From positions 1 through 53,218 of the forward strand of contig NZ_FUWG01000018.1 of NCBI RefSeq assembly GCF_900167145.1: a stretch of 53,218 bases of DNA. Reading direction: 5' to 3'. A program made the translations under genes and the position numbers. The notes beneath the pieces were generated by a model. The model did not search any database, was not told the DNA's origin, and saw nothing but the letters and a program-made list of their open reading frames with translations. Within the stretch, counting starts at the first letter, position 1. The number at the start of each line of letters is the position of its first letter. Shown piece after piece: positions 17,106 to 26,499 of the stretch. The stretch is from Treponema porcinum. GTDB taxonomy: Bacteria; Spirochaetota; Spirochaetia; Treponematales; Treponemataceae.

Positions 17106-19955
17106 TTATATCTTTTTTGACTTAAGCATATCCTTTATGAACTTACCGGTATACGATTTTTCGCACCCGGCGACCTCTTCAGGCGTACCGGAAGCAACAA
17201 TCGTTCCGCCGCGGAAACCGCCTTCCGGACCCAAGTCTATAATATAATCCGCCTGACAGATGACATCAAGATTATGCTCTATCATAAGGACGCTGTTTCC
17301 CTGATTTACAAGCCGCTGTATGACTTCCATAAGCATTTTTACGTCTGCAAAGTGAAGGCCTGTCGTAGGCTCGTCCATAATATAAAGCGTTTTTCCGGTG
17401 GAAACGCGGGCAAGTTCGTTTGCAAGCTTTACGCGCTGCGCTTCTCCGCCGGAAAGCGTAAGTGCATTCTGTCCAAGTTCAATATACCCCAATCCTACAG
17501 ATTTGAGCGTTTCAAGTTTTCGCGCAATATGCGGAATGGACGCAAAGAATGAGCAGGCTTCTTCTATAGACATATTCAGAACATCGTTAATGCTCTTTCC
17601 CTTGTAAAGGACGTCAAGAGTTTCCTTGTTGAAGCGCTTTCCGTTACACACATCACACTGAATGAAAACGTCCGGAAGAAAATTCATTTCAATTGTAATA
17701 GTACCCGACCCCTGACAGTTTTCGCACCGTCCGCCCTTTACGTTAAAGCTGAACCGGCCTTTTGAAAAACCGTTCGCCTTTGATTCCGGAAGGCTTGCAA
17801 ACAAATCGCGGATTGCGTCAAAAACGCCTACGTATGTAGCAGGATTACTGCGCGGCGTACGTCCGATAGGACTCTGGTCAATGTTAATTACCTTGTCGAT
17901 GGCGTCCGCACCCTCGATTGACTGGTACGCACCCACAGCAAGTTTTGAGCGCATAATTTTATTCGAAAGCGCCGGATAAATAACATCGCTCATAAGGGTA
18001 GACTTTCCGCTGCCAGAAACGCCTGTAATGCAGGTAAACGTTCCAAGCGGAATATCAACACTTACGTTCTTAAGATTATGCTCCGTAACGCCGCACACCC
18101 TCAGGAATTTACCGTTTCCGCTCCGGCGCGATGACGGAATGTCCATTTTTAAAGTTCCGGCAAGATAGCGGCCTGTCGCACTTTCCTCAATCTTCATCAC
18201 CTCTTCCGGCGTTCCTGCAGCAACAACTTTTCCGCCGTGAATTCCAGCACCCGGTCCTATATCTATAAGGTAATCCGCAGTGCGGAGCGTCTGTTCATCG
18301 TGTTCTACTACAATAACAGTGTTTCCCTGGTCGCGCAGATGGACAAGCGTATCTATAAGCTTTTGATTGTCACGCTGATGAAGACCTATTGAAGGCTCAT
18401 CAAGAATATACATAACGCCGCACAGCGCAGAACCAATCTGCGTTGCAAGCCGGATTCTCTGCGCCTCACCGCCGCTCAAAGTTTCTGCAGCGCGTTCAAG
18501 TGTAAGGTAGTCAAGCCCAACGTCCTTTAAGAAATTCAGGCGCGAACGGATTTCTTTAAGCACCTGCCCGGCAATTTTCATCTCGGAGTCAGAAAGTTTA
18601 AGTCCGTTGAAAAAATCTATCGTCTGTGAAACAGAAAGTTCCGTAAGTTCGTAGATGTTTTTTCCGCCGACGGTTACGCCCAATGCCTCAGGACGAAGCC
18701 GCTTTCCGTGACAGCAGGAACACGTATTGTGCGACATATATTTTTCAAGGCTCGTCTTCATCTGGTCGCCCCACGCTTCAACATAGCGGCGGCGCATATC
18801 AGAAAGAATGCCCTGCCACGGCTGATTGTACTCGGACATACCGGTTCCGCTCTGCTTGTGGTACACCCAGTGCAGGACTTTTTCCGAACCATTTATAAGA
18901 ACGTCCTTTTGCTCCGGCGTCAAATCGCAGAACGGGGTATCAAGTGTAAAGCCGTACGCATCGGCAAGTGCCTGAAAACGGCAGGAATTCCATGCGCTGG
19001 TCGGATTGTACGGAAGAATTCCGTGTTCGTTGAAACTTTTTGACTCGTCAGGAATCATAAGCGAAAGGTCATATTCCATTTTTTCGCCAAGCCCTGTACA
19101 TTCCGGACACGCGCCGAACGGATTGTTAAAAGAAAAAAGCCGCGGCTGAAGTTCAGGAATGGAAATTCCGCAGTCAGGACAGGCATTTTTCTGGCTGAAG
19201 AAAATTTCTTCATCCCCGGACTCCGTGCGGCGCAGAACAACGATAATGCCGTTTGAATTTGCGAGAGCCGTTTCCACCGAACCTGCAAGGCGCTTTCTTG
19301 ACTCTTCGTGAATTACAATCCTGTCAACGATAATTTCAATCGTATGCTTTTTCTGCTTGTCGAGCTTTACGGTCTCTTCCAAATCTGCCATTACGCCGTC
19401 AATCCGCGCGCGGACAAAACCGGCTTTTTTCGCGTCATCAAGAATTTTCTGATGTTCACCTTTTTTTCCGCGGACAACAGGCGCAAGCAGCTGGATTTTT
19501 GTTCCGTCCTCCCAGCTCATAATCGTATCAATAATCTGGTCTACGGTCTGTTCCTGAATTTCGCGTCCGCAGTTAGGACAGTGAGGATGACCGGTTCTTG
19601 CAAAAAGCAGACGGTAGTAATCGTAAATTTCAGTAATCGTTCCCACCGTAGAACGAGGATTTTTATTCGTTGATTTCTGTTCAATTGAAATAGCCGGACT
19701 AAGACCTTCTATTAAATCAACGTCAGGCTTGTCCATACTGCCAAGAAACTGCCGCGCGTAGGAAGAAAGGCTTTCCATATACCGGCGCTGTCCTTCCGCA
19801 AAAAGCGTATCGAACGCAAGGGAGCTTTTTCCGCTTCCTGAAAGTCCCGAAATGACAACAAGTTTATTTCTTGGTATCTCAACATCAATATTTTTTAAGT
19901 TATGTTCGCGTGCACCGCGAATGATGATTTTATCGTTATTAAAAATGTCCGCCAC
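17106..19955 (-). CDS. uvrA: UvrABC excinuclease subunit A
   Basis: UvrA is the DNA-damage sensor of nucleotide excision repair. About 950 residues hold two ABC ATPase modules: Walker A GLSGSGKSSLAFD and GVSGSGKSTLMSDV, signature LSGGEAQRIRLA and LSGGEAQRVKLA, and Walker B YILDEPSIGLHQRD and YIMDEPTTGLHFAD. Cysteine zinc sites include CPNCGREI and CENCQGSG with CDVCNGKRF. The annotated start is the GTG at 19955, giving M-ADIFNNDKIIIRGAREHN. The ATG at 19961 lies only one base from the -10 box and the longer frame from 19991 lies upstream of it. If the promoter is wrong, 19961 is the alternative. It heads the operon that runs to 7559. Confidence 0.95.
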   Translation of the reverse strand: MADIFNNDKIIIRGAREHNLKNIDVEIPRNKLVVISGLSGSGKSSLAFDTLFAEGQRRYMESLSSYARQFLGSMDKPDVDLIEGLSPAISIEQKSTNKNPRSTVGTITEIYDYYRLLFARTGHPHCPNCGREIQEQTVDQIIDTIMSWEDGTKIQLLAPVVRGKKGEHQKILDDAKKAGFVRARIDGVMADLEETVKLDKQKKHTIEIIVDRIVIHEESRKRLAGSVETALANSNGIIVVLRRTESGDEEIFFSQKNACPDCGISIPELQPRLFSFNNPFGACPECTGLGEKMEYDLSLMIPDESKSFNEHGILPYNPTSAWNSCRFQALADAYGFTLDTPFCDLTPEQKDVLINGSEKVLHWVYHKQSGTGMSEYNQPWQGILSDMRRRYVEAWGDQMKTSLEKYMSHNTCSCCHGKRLRPEALGVTVGGKNIYELTELSVSQTIDFFNGLKLSDSEMKIAGQVLKEIRSRLNFLKDVGLDYLTLERAAETLSGGEAQRIRLATQIGSALCGVMYILDEPSIGLHQRDNQKLIDTLVHLRDQGNTVIVVEHDEQTLRTADYLIDIGPGAGIHGGKVVAAGTPEEVMKIEESATGRYLAGTLKMDIPSSRRSGNGKFLRVCGVTEHNLKNVSVDIPLGTFTCITGVSGSGKSTLMSDVIYPALSNKIMRSKLAVGAYQSIEGADAIDKVINIDQSPIGRTPRSNPATYVGVFDAIRDLFASLPESKANGFSKGRFSFNVKGGRCENCQGSGTITIEMNFLPDVFIQCDVCNGKRFNKETLDVLYKGKSINDVLNMSIEEACSFFASIPHIARKLETLKSVGLGYIELGQNALTLSGGEAQRVKLANELARVSTGKTLYIMDEPTTGLHFADVKMLMEVIQRLVNQGNSVLMIEHNLDVICQADYIIDLGPEGGFRGGTIVASGTPEEVAGCEKSYTGKFIKDMLKSKKI

Positions 19956-19962
19956 GTTCATT

Positions 19963-19991
19963 AGTATAGTGAATATGGCTGTACTTCTCAA
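19963..19991 (-). promoter_or_regulatory. Promoter of the uvrA operon, predicted leaderless
   Basis: On the minus strand TTGAGA (19986-19991), a 17-bp spacer and TATACT (19963-19968) are followed by AATGAACGTGG. The expected transcription start, about 7 bases past the -10, falls on the GTG at 19955. Confidence 0.7.
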
Positions 19992-20140
19992 GTAAAAGAA
20001 AAAAAATGTAGTGAAGGTTACCGGATTTTACAAAACATTACGTTTTCTTAACAAATGCAAAAAATCAATTTTACATTGCTCCGCTATTTTCTTGGTACAA
20101 CATAAAACAAGAAAACGCACATTCATTGGAGGTTTTTTAT

Positions 20141-21277
20141 ATGAAAAAGCGCGTATTAGCAGCAGCCGCAGGTCTTTCACTCTGCACGTCGGTTTTTGCA
20201 CAGTCAATCACCCTTACAAACACATTCGGTGGAAACAGTGATTCCATAGACGCTCCTACAGGCGGAAGTGATTTCATTACATTCACCCAGCACGATGAAA
20301 AGGACGATTCAAACTACGGAAATTCAGTAACAACCGTAAGCGACCGCCTTCAGCTTGATTTTTCTACAGCCAAACTTGACGGAAGAATCAGAACTGAATT
20401 CAGCACAAGCAAGCTGAACGGAAAAGAAGCTGACGTACGTTTCAGAGGATACCTGCGCTACCGCCCGGTTGAACAGCTTGGTTTTGTTGCAGGAAACGAC
20501 TTCTTCACAAAATACACTGTTGCAGCTTCCTATTTTGCAGCATCAGACGACTATGCAAGCTACGGAAAAATGGCAGAAAACGGCATTGCAGTTATCGGAG
20601 ATGTAGCAGGACTCAGACTTGCAGCAAACATTTCAGGAGACAGCCTCTACGATAACAACGAAGCGTTCAAGCTGAACTTTGGCGCACAGTACCGCATAAA
20701 GGACGTTGCTTCATTCGGTGCAACGCTCAAAAGCGTAACGAACGGAAACTTCTCTACAGGAATTTTTGCGGCTCTTGAAAGCGTAGAAAACCTTACCCTC
20801 AACGCAGGTTTTGTCTACAATTCAACGGACACATCATTCCTTCCTGCTGCATCAAAATACGTTCTCCGCGCTTCTGCCGGATATAAAATCAAGGACGCAA
20901 AACTCGGTCTTTTTGCAGACTTTGCAACAGGTCTGAACAACGAATACATAGCAGCAGAAAAAGATGCTGATAAAAACATCACTGGTTATGAAACGTTGGA
21001 ATACAAAAAAGACAATGATGACTACGTACCTCTTCAGGTTCGCGGACGCGTTTCTTTTGACGCAACAGATACACTTTCACTGAATACTTTTGTAAAGGTG
21101 AACACGCTTGTTGGCGCAGATGCATCTGAAACAGTGGTATATCCGTACGTAAACATAAAGCTTCCTAAGTTCGGAACGCTCAATGCTGGTTTTAGAATGA
21201 AGTTCAACGACAATGTCGGACTTGCACAGTTTTCAATTCCACTCGCCTGGAAATACAAGCTTATCGACAAAAAATAA
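20141..21277 (+). CDS. Putative outer-membrane beta-barrel (porin-like) protein
   Basis: The 378-residue product has a clean signal peptide (MKKRVLAAAAGLSLCTSVFA, cleavage before QSITL). The rest of the chain is alternating amphipathic beta-strands with Gly/Asn/Asp turns and ends in IPLAWKYKL, as expected of a barrel closing strand region. Polar loops such as KDADKNITG are visible. No family could be assigned beyond a treponemal barrel or porin. A GGAGG box lies 8 bases before the ATG at 20141. The gene is monocistronic, with its own intrinsic terminator. The 150 bases upstream hold no convincing promoter hexamers, though the stretch is A/T-rich. Confidence 0.8.
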   Translation: MKKRVLAAAAGLSLCTSVFAQSITLTNTFGGNSDSIDAPTGGSDFITFTQHDEKDDSNYGNSVTTVSDRLQLDFSTAKLDGRIRTEFSTSKLNGKEADVRFRGYLRYRPVEQLGFVAGNDFFTKYTVAASYFAASDDYASYGKMAENGIAVIGDVAGLRLAANISGDSLYDNNEAFKLNFGAQYRIKDVASFGATLKSVTNGNFSTGIFAALESVENLTLNAGFVYNSTDTSFLPAASKYVLRASAGYKIKDAKLGLFADFATGLNNEYIAAEKDADKNITGYETLEYKKDNDDYVPLQVRGRVSFDATDTLSLNTFVKVNTLVGADASETVVYPYVNIKLPKFGTLNAGFRMKFNDNVGLAQFSIPLAWKYKLIDKK

Positions 21278-21311
21278 ACAAAGAACTTACGTAGTTTTGT
21301 AAAAAAGAAAG

Positions 21312-21353
21312 AAAAGCCCCGGAACTGTACGAACAGTATCCGGGGCTTTTTTT
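21312..21353. terminator. Strong bidirectional terminator
   Basis: AAAAGCCCCGGA-ACTGT pairs with ACAGT-A-TCCGGGGCTTTT around ACGA, followed by TTTTTTT. The other strand is also followed by a T-rich run, so it can serve both the barrel gene and the convergent oligopeptide-transporter operon. Confidence 0.92.
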
Positions 21354-21399
21354 GAGAAATTCATACACAGCGCACGCAACGCCCGGATGAAAAACTGTT

Positions 21400-23454
21400 T
21401 CAGTCTGCGCCCGGACATCCGTCAGCACCATCTTTCCGGCATTCATCTTTTGCATAACTGCACCGCGGCGCAAAAGGACAGCCGGCAGGCGGTTCAGCCG
21501 GATCACAGACTTTTCCGGGAATGGAAATCATCCGTCCGTCCGTATAATGACTTCCGAATTCCGGCAATGCTTTCACAAGAGCCTTTGTATACGGATGGCG
21601 CGGTGCATTCATCACCTGCTGCGCCTCTCCTTCTTCCATCACCTTTCCGCCGTACATAACCAGAATCCTGTCGCTTATCTGCGCAACGAGATGTATGTTG
21701 TGGCTTATAAATATAATGGAAAGATTGCGCTCTTTTTTAAGCCGCAAAAGCAGCGACACAATCTGCGCCTGTACCGTCACATCAAGCGCAGTCGTCGGTT
21801 CGTCCGCAATCAAAAGGCGGCAGTTCTGCGCAAGAGCAAGCGCAATTCCTATCCGCTGAAGCTGACCTCCGCTAAACTGGTGAGGATAGGCAGAAAGCCG
21901 CCTGCGCGGATCAGGAAGCCCTACTTCTTCAAGCAGTTTTTCCGCCCTGCACATAGCCTCCTCCTTTGATATTTCCGGCTCAATTACACGGAACGTTTCA
22001 AAAAAAACGCTCCCGATATTCTGAAGCGGATCAAACGAACGCCCCGGTTCCTGAAAAATCAGCGCAATCTCCCTGCCCCGGTACTTTCTGAGTTCGTCCT
22101 GCGAAAGTGAAAACAAATCAACTCCGTCATAAAAAATATGCCCTTCCGCCGCCGCATTTGCCGGAAGAAGTCCCGGAATTGCTGCCGTAGAAACTGACTT
22201 TCCGCTTCCAGATTCTCCTACAAGTCCAAGAATTTCACCGGGCATTACGTCAAAACTCACGCCCCTAACGCCGTATATAAAAGTCTGCTCTGCACCGCGG
22301 AATACGGTAAACGTAACGTGCAAATTCCGCACGCTTAAAAGCGCACCGGAAGAAGGGGCAACATTTTCTTCTGCAATGTCATTCCGTCGGAAAGTAAGTT
22401 TTTTCTTTTTAAAGACCGCATTGTACGGATCGTAAAAGTCGCGGAGCGCATCGCCAAGAAAGTTAAACGCCAGCGTGACAACAAGCAGCATTCCCACAGG
22501 ATATAAAAGCCACGGGAAATTCCGCAGGTTCGACAGCGTAGAAACATCGCGGTTTATAAGAGAACCCCAGCTTACGGCAGGGTCATTTATTCCAAGTCCA
22601 AGATAGCTCAGCGTCGTTTCGCTCATAATAAAGCCAGGAACGCTCAGTGCCGTACTTACAATCAGAAGGCTTGAAATCTGCGGAATGATATGGCGGAAAA
22701 TCACAACAACAGGAGGAACGCCCTCAAGGTCTGCATCCATTACAAATTCCTCGCGCTTAATTGAATGAACCATACCGCGGATTGTGCGCGCGCTCCCTGG
22801 CCAGCCGACAAGCGCAAGAATAAGCGTAATGACCATATATGACGTACCGCTGTTCATCCGCGTGTTCAAAAGAGAGCGCAGAAACAGAATGAAATACAGG
22901 CTCGGAATAAGCATAAAGAATTCTGCAAAGCGCATTATGGTCCAGTCGGTAGCACCGCCGAAATAGCCGGAAATTCCGCCGAACAGTACCGCAAGAAAAA
23001 GCGACACTGCCGTTGCTACAAAACCTATCGTAAGGGAAATTCGGCTTCCGTAGACAATCCGGCTGAAAAGATCGCGTCCAAGATTATCCGCACCCAAAAG
23101 ATATACAGGATAGCCGGAACTGCTCCCAAAAAGATGAACTGAACAGGGAATAAGCCCAAAAATCTTATACGGCTCGCCTTTTACAAAAAAGCGAAGGTCG
23201 TGAATGCACTCCTTGTCCGTAACGCGCGCATACTGCCATGTAGACTTATTGATTGCGCGGTACTCCCGGACTTTAAGTCCGTGCGCAGTAACCTGTATAT
23301 TCGCAGGGTGAAACGTATTTGCTTCAAACGTACGCGCCGGCGAATACGGCGCAAAAAACGGTGCAAAAATCATCATTGCATAAAGAATAATCAGGACTAT
23401 TACGCTTGAAAACGCAAGCGGCCGTGTTTTCAGATACTTAAGAAATTTTTTCAT
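21400..23454 (-). CDS. Fused OppC-type permease and OppD-type ATPase of a peptide/nickel-class ABC importer
   Basis: The 684-residue chain joins two normally separate subunits. Residues 1-350 are a DppC/OppC/YejE-like permease with a long periplasmic segment after TM1, the GADNLGRDLFSRIVYGSR motif and six membrane helices. Residues about 365-684 are the ATPase: Walker A GESGSGKS, IFQEPGRSFDP, signature FSGGQLQRIGIALA, Walker B LLIADEPTTALD and the C-terminal oligopeptide domain with clustered cysteines (GCPFAPRCSYAKDEC). There is no frameshift or internal stop, so the fusion looks real. No OppF-type ATPase gene follows; the ATPase may homodimerise or pair with one encoded elsewhere. The gene lies 9 bases after oppB. 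Confidence 0.9.
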   Translation of the reverse strand: MKKFLKYLKTRPLAFSSVIVLIILYAMMIFAPFFAPYSPARTFEANTFHPANIQVTAHGLKVREYRAINKSTWQYARVTDKECIHDLRFFVKGEPYKIFGLIPCSVHLFGSSSGYPVYLLGADNLGRDLFSRIVYGSRISLTIGFVATAVSLFLAVLFGGISGYFGGATDWTIMRFAEFFMLIPSLYFILFLRSLLNTRMNSGTSYMVITLILALVGWPGSARTIRGMVHSIKREEFVMDADLEGVPPVVVIFRHIIPQISSLLIVSTALSVPGFIMSETTLSYLGLGINDPAVSWGSLINRDVSTLSNLRNFPWLLYPVGMLLVVTLAFNFLGDALRDFYDPYNAVFKKKKLTFRRNDIAEENVAPSSGALLSVRNLHVTFTVFRGAEQTFIYGVRGVSFDVMPGEILGLVGESGSGKSVSTAAIPGLLPANAAAEGHIFYDGVDLFSLSQDELRKYRGREIALIFQEPGRSFDPLQNIGSVFFETFRVIEPEISKEEAMCRAEKLLEEVGLPDPRRRLSAYPHQFSGGQLQRIGIALALAQNCRLLIADEPTTALDVTVQAQIVSLLLRLKKERNLSIIFISHNIHLVAQISDRILVMYGGKVMEEGEAQQVMNAPRHPYTKALVKALPEFGSHYTDGRMISIPGKVCDPAEPPAGCPFAPRCSYAKDECRKDGADGCPGAD

Positions 23455-23463
23455 ACAGCACCT

Positions 23464-24561
23464 CTAATTATACCGGATTCGCGGGTCAACAAGAGCAAGC
23501 AGAATGTCGCTGATTACCATTCCGGCCAGAACCAGTGCGCTGATAAACATACTGTTTGCAAGAACAAGATTAATATCCTCCTGAAGGACAGCTTCGTACA
23601 TCAGTCTGCCTATTCCCGGATAGGCAAAAATAATTTCAAGAACGAGGGAACCGCTGAAAAGGCTTGCAAGCAAGTTTGCGCTGCCGGTAATATACGGATT
23701 AAGCGTATTCCGGAACGCGTGCGCAAGGTACACACGTTTTTCGCTTATTCCACGCGCACGCAGTGCAAGAATATACGGCATTCCCATCTGGTCAAGCATC
23801 GTCGCGCGAATCATACGCATCGTTCCGCCGGCTCCGCCCAAAAACGAAGCAAGAAGCGGCAGGAACACGTGATGCATATAACTGAAAGCAAATTTCACTG
23901 GTGCCGCACTGAACGGAAAATCAGGATAAGCAGTAACCGGAAAAAGCCCTGTAACACTTGCCAAAAGCTGAAGAAGAATAAGCAGAAGAATTCCCGGAAA
24001 CGCATGAAAAAACAATGCAAAAAACGTTACCGCCGTATCAATCTTTGTTCCTGCCTTGCTTGAAAAATATACTCCCAGAAGAAAAGAAACAATTGTAATA
24101 AACACAAGCGAGATAAGATTTAAAAGCACCGAATTCCAGATGCGGCTTTTTATAAGAAAACTGACCGGCGCACGGGAAATAAGGCTTATTCCCAAATCGT
24201 GATGAACAATCATCCTGTTCAGCCACTTGAAATACTGCACATAGAACGGCTTGTCCAGCCCGAATTCCGCCCGAAGTGCACTGAGCCGTTCCTCAGAAAG
24301 TATGTTTTCCTGTCCGTTTATTCCGGACGAAGCAGCCTTTCCGCCTTCCGCACTCGACATAATCTGCTGGCTCATCATCTGGTCAACAATATCACCGGGA
24401 GCTAAATCCATAAGGGCAAAAAGCGCAAGTCCCAGAAGGAACAGAAGCACTATCATCGTAAGAATTCTTCCTGTAATAAATGAAGCAAGCGGAGATTTTT
24501 TCCGGAACGCCCGCCACGGAAGGCAAAACGTATTCCAGACAGCAGCAAATTTTTCTTTCAT
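23464..24561 (-). CDS. OppB/DppB-type ABC transporter permease
   Basis: The 365-residue membrane protein has a first helix near residues 32-52 (ILTMIVLLFLLGLALFAL followed by MDLAPGDIVD, the classical N-terminal pattern), a long periplasmic region with GLDKPFYVQYFKWLNRM, and about five further helices. The cytoplasmic coupling loop contains MLDQMGMPYILALRARGIS. Together with the OppC half of the next gene it forms the channel for a peptide, nickel or glycoside importer. It lies 4 bases after the binding-protein gene. Confidence 0.92.
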   Translation of the reverse strand: MKEKFAAVWNTFCLPWRAFRKKSPLASFITGRILTMIVLLFLLGLALFALMDLAPGDIVDQMMSQQIMSSAEGGKAASSGINGQENILSEERLSALRAEFGLDKPFYVQYFKWLNRMIVHHDLGISLISRAPVSFLIKSRIWNSVLLNLISLVFITIVSFLLGVYFSSKAGTKIDTAVTFFALFFHAFPGILLLILLQLLASVTGLFPVTAYPDFPFSAAPVKFAFSYMHHVFLPLLASFLGGAGGTMRMIRATMLDQMGMPYILALRARGISEKRVYLAHAFRNTLNPYITGSANLLASLFSGSLVLEIIFAYPGIGRLMYEAVLQEDINLVLANSMFISALVLAGMVISDILLALVDPRIRYN

Positions 24562-24565
24562 CGTG

Positions 24566-26392
24566 CTAATTCCTCACAAAAACCCAGTCGGTCATTGCAC
24601 CGTTTCTGTTGTCGTAATAGACATTCTGCAAATCCCATTTATTTCTTATTGCGTAAACGCTCCGGCTGCGCACAAGATAAATCAGCGGACATTCTTCAAG
24701 CACAAGACGCTGATATTCATCCCAAATTTTCTGTGCATCCGAATGGTTTATGGTGTAACAGCCTTCGTTATACAGATAATCAAGCCGCGCCTCCCATTCC
24801 GTAGCCGGTTCTTCCTGCAGCGGATACCACAAATGAAGGTTTCCGTAACTTGGCCAGACGTTGCTTCCCTGCGACGGAAACAATATCGCTCCGAATGCAA
24901 GAATAACGCTCTGCCAGTCATACGTCGCAGTGAGCATCTCAATCAGTTTCTGAAAATCAATCTGACGGATATTCAGCGTAATTCCAACCTTAGAACATTC
25001 GTCGGCAATAATAAGCGCCATATCGTTTGTAACGGTATTTGAGGACGCAATCGTCAAATCGAATTCAACTTTTTCTCCGGTGCTGTCCCGCATGCAACCG
25101 TCAGAATCACGGTAAAAGCCGATTGATTCAAGAAGCTGCACCGCACGTGCCGGGTCATATCTGTATTGCAGCGTAATTTCAGGATTATAGAAAGGATTTG
25201 CTTCCGGGAAAAACGAATATTTTGCAGAGGCAAGACCGCGGTACGTCTGGTCGATAATTCTGTCCCTGTTTATAAGACAGCTCATCGCCTGCCGGAATTT
25301 TTTATTGCAGAACCAGCGGTAATAAGCCTCGCTACTGTTCTTAGGATTTTGGTTAAAACTCCAGAACTGAGCATTCATGCTTCCTTCTGCGTTGAACACA
25401 GTATATGAGTCTTTCTGATTTTCAATTACATCACTTACATCTTCCGGGCGAGGTGAAAAACCTTCTGTCTTTCCCTGCTTGAACAAAAGATAGTCCGTAT
25501 TCATATCGCCAACAACCTGATAAACCATTTCGTCCATATACGGAATGGACGTTCCGTTGTCATCTTTTTCCCAATAGTACGGATTTCTTTTAAACACAAG
25601 ACGCTGGGCCGGCGTATATTCCGTAATATACCATTTTCCGCAGGAAGGAATCGTGCGAACGTCAACGTCGGCAGAAAAAAGAGCTTTTATGCCCTCCACC
25701 CCGTCTTTCTCCTTCGCCGGCTTAAAAAGAAATGACGGACACAAACTCATATTCGTAGCAAGAAGCGGATCGGCCACAATACGCGGAAACACAAAGTCAA
25801 AGTGTCTGTCGTCAATTTTTACGCATTCCACCCGGCGCTCGCTTCCGTCAGGCATTACTACAAACTGCTGCGCATAGCCGCTTGAACCGATTTCTTTATC
25901 GCCGGCAACTTCATTATACCAGAAAACAAAATCATCGCTTGTAACAGGAATTTTCTCATCGCGGCCGTAGTAGGTCCAGAACAAGCCGTCTCGCAGCGTA
26001 TAGTGAACGGTTAAAGTTCCGTTTTTTTCATCAATTTCAATTTCAAAAAATGCACAATGCGGCTTCCATTCCCTAGAATGCATATCATAGTCAACAAGAT
26101 AATCAAGTGTATTTGAAATAATGCCGCTGGAAGCCGCATCGCGTTCGGCAATAAGCTGATTAAACGTTTTCGGGTCAGAAAGAATCGTATCGTACCACGT
26201 ACCGCCGGTTCTGCCCGGCACAAACGCTTCTCCGCGCCACGGCTTTGAAACAGTTTTTTCAAGCAGTCTTTCGTTTCCGGACTGCGTAATCTCTGCAATT
26301 TCTGCCAGTGACATATCTATTGTTTTTCTGCAGCTGGTGCAGACTAAAGCACAAAAAATGCAGCCTAGAATTCCAGCCAGTCTTTTTCTCAT
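24566..26392 (-). CDS. Family-5 extracellular solute-binding lipoprotein
   Basis: The mature protein is a large SBP_bac_5 receptor with GTWYDTILSDPKTFNQL, VTSDDFVFWYNEVAG, VFKRNPYYW and a YRGLASAKYSFFPEANPFY region. It would deliver peptides or related solutes to the OppB/OppC pair encoded next. Starting at the ATG at 26392 gives MRKRLAGILGCIFCALVCTS followed by the lipobox cysteine (LVCTSC), so it is membrane-anchored. A longer frame from 26479 would put 29 charged residues before the signal and would run through the upstream terminator hairpin, so it is rejected. The terminator leaves only about 20 bases before the start. Confidence 0.9.
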   Translation of the reverse strand: MRKRLAGILGCIFCALVCTSCRKTIDMSLAEIAEITQSGNERLLEKTVSKPWRGEAFVPGRTGGTWYDTILSDPKTFNQLIAERDAASSGIISNTLDYLVDYDMHSREWKPHCAFFEIEIDEKNGTLTVHYTLRDGLFWTYYGRDEKIPVTSDDFVFWYNEVAGDKEIGSSGYAQQFVVMPDGSERRVECVKIDDRHFDFVFPRIVADPLLATNMSLCPSFLFKPAKEKDGVEGIKALFSADVDVRTIPSCGKWYITEYTPAQRLVFKRNPYYWEKDDNGTSIPYMDEMVYQVVGDMNTDYLLFKQGKTEGFSPRPEDVSDVIENQKDSYTVFNAEGSMNAQFWSFNQNPKNSSEAYYRWFCNKKFRQAMSCLINRDRIIDQTYRGLASAKYSFFPEANPFYNPEITLQYRYDPARAVQLLESIGFYRDSDGCMRDSTGEKVEFDLTIASSNTVTNDMALIIADECSKVGITLNIRQIDFQKLIEMLTATYDWQSVILAFGAILFPSQGSNVWPSYGNLHLWYPLQEEPATEWEARLDYLYNEGCYTINHSDAQKIWDEYQRLVLEECPLIYLVRSRSVYAIRNKWDLQNVYYDNRNGAMTDWVFVRN

Positions 26393-26410
26393 AGACTTTT
26401 TTGTCCGCCT

Positions 26411-26462
26411 TAAAAAAACACCCCGAAAAAACAGCCGCAAAACTGAAACTGTTTTCGAGGTG
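26411..26462 (-). terminator. Intrinsic terminator after the alpha-amylase gene
   Basis: Minus-strand CACCTCGAAAACAG pairs with CTGTTTTTTCGGGGTG and is followed by TTTTTTT. It ends the amylase transcript about 20 bases before the start of the binding-lipoprotein gene. Confidence 0.8.
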
Positions 26463-26499
26463 CCGCATTCCGTCTGCATATACAGACAGTTTTATTTTT

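Noticed and set aside
24251..25042. 263-codon plus-strand open frame
   Set aside because: It lies antisense to the OppB and binding-protein genes, which have full family motifs; composition is that of a shadow frame.
26393..26479. Longer start of the binding lipoprotein
   Set aside because: It runs through the terminator hairpin and would bury the lipoprotein signal sequence behind 29 residues.
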